64,000 nucleotides of DNA from Pseudomonas cichorii. GTDB taxonomy: Bacteria; Pseudomonadota; Gammaproteobacteria; Pseudomonadales; Pseudomonadaceae. Shown in pieces: positions 60,426 to 64,000 of the stretch. The translations under genes and the position numbers were made by a program. The notes under the pieces were generated by a model. The model searched no databases. It worked only from the letters and a program-made list of their open reading frames with translations, and was not told where the DNA came from. The first letter of the stretch is position 1. The number at the start of each line of letters is the position of its first letter. The stretch spans positions 2,532,001 to 2,596,000 of the forward strand of contig NZ_CP074349.1 in assembly GCF_018343775.1 (NCBI RefSeq). The letters are read 5' to 3'.

Positions 60426-61433
60426 TTATTGGTCCGGCGACGCCTTGCCCGAAGCCTTCTTCGGCTTTGGTTTTTCGCCGGGCTCGCGCAGATGTTCCAG
60501 TGCGGCTTCCTTCTTTATCAGCAACAATTCCAGCATGCGGTTCTGTTGGCGAGTGTCCGTCAGGCTTTGCTTGAGTTCGGCGTTCTCGTCCTGAGTGGTG
60601 CGCAGTCGTTCTTCGAGCAGGGCGCATTGGGTGTGTGAATGCTGGTAATGCTCGCGGGTGCTGGCAACTTGTTGGGTGGCCTGGCTCAGCAGGTCCTTCT
60701 GGTCGTTCAGCGCCCTTGCTACGTTGCGATTTTCTGTCAGCAGCCTTTCGTTGTCCCGGTTCAATAAGGTGATTTCTTCCTGACGCATTGTCAGGCTCTG
60801 CTGGGCCTGGCGCAGCTCCATCTGGACTTGCTGAAGCTGGCCTTCGTGGCGTTGTTGCTCGCGGGTGCGCTGTTCCATGATCGAGTTTCGATAGTGCTCC
60901 AGCGCTTCCCGGGCGTGCCGATGCTTTTCTTCCAGTGAGTGAATCTGCGCGTCCTTGTCTTGCAGGCGTGCTTCCAGGTCGCTGTTGGCCTGCTGCAGCC
61001 TGGCATTTTCTGTCTGCTCGCCTTGCAGTGTCTGCTGGCAGTGGAGCAGGGCGGCGTTCTGTTGCTCGAAAGCGTCGGTCTGGCGTGTCAGCCGCTCTTG
61101 CAGTTCATCAATGCGCTGCTGCGCTGTGGTGAGTTCCTGCTGCATGGCCTTGCGATGGGCGTCGTGCTCGTCGCGGACCTGATCAATACGTTCCTGAGCC
61201 TGTTCCTGAAGGCGCTGGGCAAGCCTGCTTACCAGATCCGTCAGTTCATCGTTGATGTCGGGCGGCGCGGTGTCGGTTTCATCCAGCTCCCTGAGATAGC
61301 GGTGGATGGTGGTTTTCGAGCCGGTATTGCCCATTTCGACACGTACTGCATCGATGCTGGGATTTTCCCCGCGAGAGAGCAGGGCAAGCCGTGCCTTGTT
61401 CACCAGCGCCTTGTTTACACCGCCGCGAGCCAT
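60426..61433 (-). CDS. KfrA-like DNA-binding coiled-coil protein
   Basis: A 335-residue protein with an N-terminal KfrA-type DNA-binding domain (GGVNKALVNKARLALLSRGENPSIDAVRVEMGNTGSKTTIHRYLRELDE). A very long alpha-helical coiled coil (residues about 65-310) rich in Glu, Gln, Leu and Arg follows, and a basic tail (KPKPKKASGKASPDQ). KfrA of IncP plasmids is an autorepressor that binds an operator overlapping its promoter and forms coiled-coil multimers aiding plasmid stability. Here it is chromosomal and divergent from a tyrosine recombinase gene. An inverted repeat in the shared gap may be its operator. The role is unknown. Confidence 0.86.
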   Translation of the reverse strand: MARGGVNKALVNKARLALLSRGENPSIDAVRVEMGNTGSKTTIHRYLRELDETDTAPPDINDELTDLVSRLAQRLQEQAQERIDQVRDEHDAHRKAMQQELTTAQQRIDELQERLTRQTDAFEQQNAALLHCQQTLQGEQTENARLQQANSDLEARLQDKDAQIHSLEEKHRHAREALEHYRNSIMEQRTREQQRHEGQLQQVQMELRQAQQSLTMRQEEITLLNRDNERLLTENRNVARALNDQKDLLSQATQQVASTREHYQHSHTQCALLEERLRTTQDENAELKQSLTDTRQQNRMLELLLIKKEAALEHLREPGEKPKPKKASGKASPDQ

Positions 61434-61459
61434 GCTGTCTCCTACGATTTCGTACTGTG

Positions 61460-61482
61460 GTATGTACCCTGTAATTACATAC
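61460..61482. promoter_or_regulatory. Inverted repeat, possible KfrA-type operator
   Basis: GTATGTA and TACATAC form 7-base arms around a 9-base spacer, only 27 bases upstream of the kfrA-like start. Within it TGTAATTACA is a perfect 10-base palindrome overlapping the right arm. The position fits an autoregulatory operator, as known for KfrA-type proteins. Binding itself is inference. Confidence 0.5.
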
Positions 61483-61610
61483 TATATTAGATTGAAAATC
61501 AGCGTTGAATTTGTAATAAATTAACCCGTGATATTGGCGTATTATCCCGTGTCATACGCTTGTCTGGCCTGTGAGGGCGATGTGCGCAGTACACAAAGGG
61601 GTGACAAGGC

Positions 61611-62570
61611 ATGAATGACGTTGATCGCTATATCGCGGCGGCGACCCGGGACAACACCCGGCGCAGCTACCGAGCGGCCATCGAGCATTTCGAGGTGACA
61701 TGGGGCGGGTTTCTGCCGGCCACCAGCGAGAGTGTGGCCCGCTATCTGGCGACCTATGCTTCGACCCTGTCAGTCAATACCCTGAAGCTGCGCATGTCGG
61801 CGCTGGCGCAGTGGCATAGCAGCCAGGGTTTTGCCGACCCGACCAAGTCCGCGATGGTGCGCAAGGTACTCAAGGGCATACGGGCCTTGCATCCCGCTCA
61901 GGAGAAGCAGGCCGAGCCTTTGCAGTTGCAGGATCTGGAGCGTGTGGTTGCCTGGCTTGAAGCTCAGGCGAATGATGCGCTGGCACGGCACGATCAGGCG
62001 CAGTTGCTGCGCTGTCGTCGCGATGCGGCGCTGATCCTGCTGGGATTCTGGCGAGGGTTTCGCAGTGACGAGCTGTGCCGCCTGCAAATCGAGGACATCA
62101 AGGCGATTCCCGAATCCGGGATCAGTCTTTACCTGCCGCGTAGCAAGGGTGATCGGGACAATATCGGCAAGACCTACCAGACCCCGGCCTTGCAGCGCCT
62201 GTGTCCGGTGCAGGCTTACATCGACTGGGTCAATTGCTCTGCCTTGGCGCGTGGCCCGGTATTTCGCTCCATCGATCGCTGGGGCAATCTGGGCGAGGAG
62301 GGGCTGCATGTCAGCAGTGTCATTCCCTTGTTGCGTCAGGCGTTCGAGCGTGCAGGTATCAGCGCCGATCAATACACCAGCCACTCGTTGCGCCGCGGGT
62401 TTGCCACCTGGGCGCATCGCAACGGATGGGACCTCAAGTCGCTCATGGCTTACGTGGGGTGGCGGGACATGAAGTCTGCGATGCGTTACATTGAGCCGGT
62501 TTCGTTCAGCAGTCCTTCCGGGGACCTGGGCGACGTGAAGGTTTCTTCTATTAATAAGCTTCGCCGATAG
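61611..62570 (+). CDS. Tyrosine recombinase/integrase, small
   Basis: A 319-residue site-specific recombinase. The N-terminal part is a SAM-like core-binding domain (DRYIAAATRDNTRRSYRAAIEHFEVTWGG). The catalytic domain shows Arg151 in GFWRGFRSDELCRL, Lys179 in PRSKGDRDN, His258 and Arg261 in HSLRRGF, and Tyr293 in MRYIEP. At the histidine position before the tyrosine, GWRDMKSAMRY has Trp284, an accepted substitution. There are no phage genes, direct repeats or att core nearby. It is divergent from the kfrA-like gene. Its substrate site is unknown and it may act as a chromosomal inversion or resolution enzyme (inference). Confidence 0.87.
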   Translation: MNDVDRYIAAATRDNTRRSYRAAIEHFEVTWGGFLPATSESVARYLATYASTLSVNTLKLRMSALAQWHSSQGFADPTKSAMVRKVLKGIRALHPAQEKQAEPLQLQDLERVVAWLEAQANDALARHDQAQLLRCRRDAALILLGFWRGFRSDELCRLQIEDIKAIPESGISLYLPRSKGDRDNIGKTYQTPALQRLCPVQAYIDWVNCSALARGPVFRSIDRWGNLGEEGLHVSSVIPLLRQAFERAGISADQYTSHSLRRGFATWAHRNGWDLKSLMAYVGWRDMKSAMRYIEPVSFSSPSGDLGDVKVSSINKLRR

Positions 62571-62671
62571 GCAAAACTAATAAGCAACATCAGGTTTGCC
62601 AATGAGCCTTTGTCATCAATCGTGCGTAAGCTTCACTCCATCGAATTCACAACCCATCAGGAGATTCACCG

Positions 62672-63235
62672 ATGCCTATTATCAACAGCCAAGTAAAACC
62701 GTTCAAAGCAACCGCATTCAAGAACGGTGCTTTCGTCGACGTTTCGGAAGCTGACTTCAAAGGTAAATGGTCTGTCGTATTCTTCTACCCAGCCGACTTC
62801 ACCTTTGTTTGCCCTACCGAACTGGAAGACCTGGCTGACAACTACGCTGAGTTCCAGAAACTCGGCGTCGAGATCTACAGCGTTTCTACCGACACTCATT
62901 TTGCCCACGCTGCATGGCACAACACTTCGCCAGCAATCGGCAAGATCCAGTACACCATGATCGGCGACCCGACTCTGCAGATCTCCCGCAACTTCGACGT
63001 GCTGATCGAAGAAGCCGGTCTGGCTGATCGCGGTACTTTCGTGGTCAACCCTGAAGGCCAGATCAAAATCGTTGAACTGAACGATGGCGGCGTTGGCCGT
63101 GACGCTTCCGAGCTGCTGCGCAAGATCAAGGCTGCTCAGTACGTTGCTGCTCACCCGGGCGAAGTCTGCCCAGCCAAGTGGAAAGAAGGCGAGGCTACTC
63201 TGGCTCCGTCTCTGGACCTGGTCGGCAAGATCTAA
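62672..63235 (+). CDS. ahpC: Alkyl hydroperoxide reductase subunit C (peroxiredoxin)
   Basis: AhpC reduces hydrogen peroxide and organic peroxides, then is recycled by AhpF. The 187-residue protein has the peroxidatic cysteine at 47 in [20 protein letters not shown] and the resolving cysteine at 166 in [14 protein letters not shown]. It matches the typical 2-Cys class in size and motif spacing. CAGGAG precedes the ATG. ahpF follows, separated by a terminator-like hairpin, as in other Pseudomonas. OxyR regulation is expected from family knowledge; no clear OxyR site was picked out. Confidence 0.97.
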   Translation: MPIINSQVKPFKATAFKNGAFVDVSEADFKGKWSVVFFYPADFTFVCPTELEDLADNYAEFQKLGVEIYSVSTDTHFAHAAWHNTSPAIGKIQYTMIGDPTLQISRNFDVLIEEAGLADRGTFVVNPEGQIKIVELNDGGVGRDASELLRKIKAAQYVAAHPGEVCPAKWKEGEATLAPSLDLVGKI

Positions 63236-63295
63236 GTCGTATGAAACGGCTAGGGGCTTTGAGCTCTTGAGCAAGTAAACCGCATCGCCCCAAAA

Positions 63296-63332
63296 AACGC
63301 CCGGGCGGTCATCGCCTGGGCGTTGTTTTTTC
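63296..63332 (+). terminator. Hairpin/terminator between ahpC and ahpF
   Basis: AACGCCCGGGCG and CGCCTGGGCGTT form a 12-bp stem (one wobble) with a short loop, then GTTTTTTCT. In this position it would give more ahpC than ahpF transcript by partial termination (inference). Confidence 0.85.
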
Positions 63333-63359
63333 TACCTTCGTAAAATAGGAAGTCGCCAC

Positions 63360-64000
63360 ATGTTGGACGCCAATCTTAAAGCCCAGTTGAAATCCTACCT
63401 GGAGCGGGTTACTCGCCCCATCGAGATCGTTGCGTCCCTTGATGACGGCGCCAAATCCCAGGAAATGCTGGCTCTGCTGAACGATGTACTCAGTGTTTCC
63501 AAAGACATCACCCTGCAAGACAACGGCACCGATGCACGCAAGCCATCGTTCTCGTTGAACAGCCCTGGTCAGAATATCAGCCTGCGTTTCGCCGGTATTC
63601 CCATGGGGCACGAATTCACCTCGCTGGTCCTGGCGTTGCTGCAAACAGGCGGCTACCCACCCAAGGTCAGTGCGGAAACCATCGAACAGGTTCGCGCCCT
63701 GCAAGGCGAGTTCCATTTCGAAACCTATTTCTCGCAGTCTTGCCAGAACTGCCCGGACGTCGTTCAGGCCCTGAACCTGATGGCGGTCCTCAATCCGAAC
63801 ATCAAGCACGTCGCCATCGACGGTGCGCTGTTCCAGGATGAAGTGACTGACCGCAAGATCATGTCGGTACCGAGCATCTACCTCAATGGCGAACTGTTCG
63901 GCCAGGGCCGCATGGGCCTGGAAGAAATCCTCGCCAAGATCGACACCGGCGCCAGCGCTCGTCAGGCTGAAAAACTCAATGCCAAGGATGCCTTCGACGT
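63360..64000 (+). CDS. ahpF: Alkyl hydroperoxide reductase subunit F, N-terminal part (runs off the window)
   Basis: AhpF is the NAD(P)H-dependent flavoprotein that reduces AhpC. About 213 residues are present: [30 protein letters not shown], then the two thioredoxin-like folds with the active CxxC in [21 protein letters not shown], and [27 protein letters not shown]. The FAD and NAD(P)H domains lie outside the window. TAGGAAGTCGCCAC precedes the ATG. It follows ahpC after a terminator-like hairpin. Assignment is secure. Confidence 0.95.
   Translation, partial: MLDANLKAQLKSYLERVTRPIEIVASLDDGAKSQEMLALLNDVLSVSKDITLQDNGTDARKPSFSLNSPGQNISLRFAGIPMGHEFTSLVLALLQTGGYPPKVSAETIEQVRALQGEFHFETYFSQSCQNCPDVVQALNLMAVLNPNIKHVAIDGALFQDEVTDRKIMSVPSIYLNGELFGQGRMGLEEILAKIDTGASARQAEKLNAKDAFD

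Noticed and set aside
61611..62570. Integrase as a prophage or genomic island marker
   Set aside because: No tRNA, att repeats, phage genes or composition break were visible on either side; ahpC follows directly.
1..64000. tRNA, rRNA or CRISPR features
   Set aside because: No cloverleaf with CCA end, no rRNA core sequence and no regularly spaced repeat was recognised by eye; a tRNAscan or CRISPR finder run would be needed to exclude short ones fully.

Overview
The window reads as a chromosomal segment of a fluorescent Pseudomonas. The evidence is the moderately high GC, dense genes with ATGA start/stop overlaps, Pseudomonas-type REP palindromes (GCGAAT..ATTCGC arms), and gene content such as cti, the cobW-cobN-chlID block, a GlgA/TreZ/MalQ/TreY/GlgX cluster and ahpCF. 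The presence of gnd and the trehalose/glycogen gene order fit the P. syringae side of the genus better than P. aeruginosa, but no species marker is present, so this is inference.

Layout. 1-5.3 kb: the 5' part of metH (minus), cis/trans fatty-acid isomerase, an acyltransferase and nfuA. 5.4-15 kb: a cobalamin/cobalt locus. On the minus strand lie cbtB-cbtA-cobE-cobM, on the plus strand cobW-cobN-chlI/chlD, and between them two cobalamin riboswitches face outward. The chelatase ATPase gene carries a textbook -1 frameshift signal (A AAA AAG, 5-nt spacer, 11-13 bp stem) that would fuse it to the VWA domain, so one gene could give both ChlI-like and ChlD-like subunits. 15-23.6 kb: a VpsR-like AAA+ regulator with a GAFNGA loop, a PnuC/NadR-like nicotinamide riboside salvage pair, uppP with a DUF1294 gene, an MmcQ-like protein, pcaD, a LysR regulator with azoR, and a secreted alpha/beta hydrolase.

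23.6-37.6 kb (all minus): glgA-treZ-malQ-treY-DUF2934, then glgX translationally coupled to an acyl-CoA dehydrogenase-like protein, a PIG-L deacetylase, a NodS-like methyltransferase and a GT2 glycosyltransferase. The first part makes and remodels alpha-glucan and releases trehalose. The last four genes look like a tailoring cassette of unknown product. 38.2-44.4 kb: a GNAT protein, then gnd-zwf-HAD phosphatase-GH15 glucosidase/trehalase, which can return glucan or trehalose carbon to the pentose phosphate pathway. 44.5-53.4 kb: small unknown proteins and lipoproteins, ugd and galU (UDP-glucuronate supply), gor, an aldolase-II protein, glsA, and DUF1615 and DUF1810 genes. 53.4-60.3 kb: an ABC exporter, a Tas-like aldo-keto reductase, a TonB receptor with a long structured-looking leader, and a convergent orphan NitT/TauT-type binding protein. 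60.4-64 kb: a divergent KfrA-like DNA-binding protein and tyrosine recombinase, then ahpC and the start of ahpF.

No rRNA, tRNA, CRISPR array, insertion sequence or prophage was recognised. The most notable items are the chlI/chlD frameshift cassette, the back-to-back cobalamin riboswitches, the dehydrogenase/deacetylase/NodS/GT2 cassette, and the KfrA-recombinase pair.
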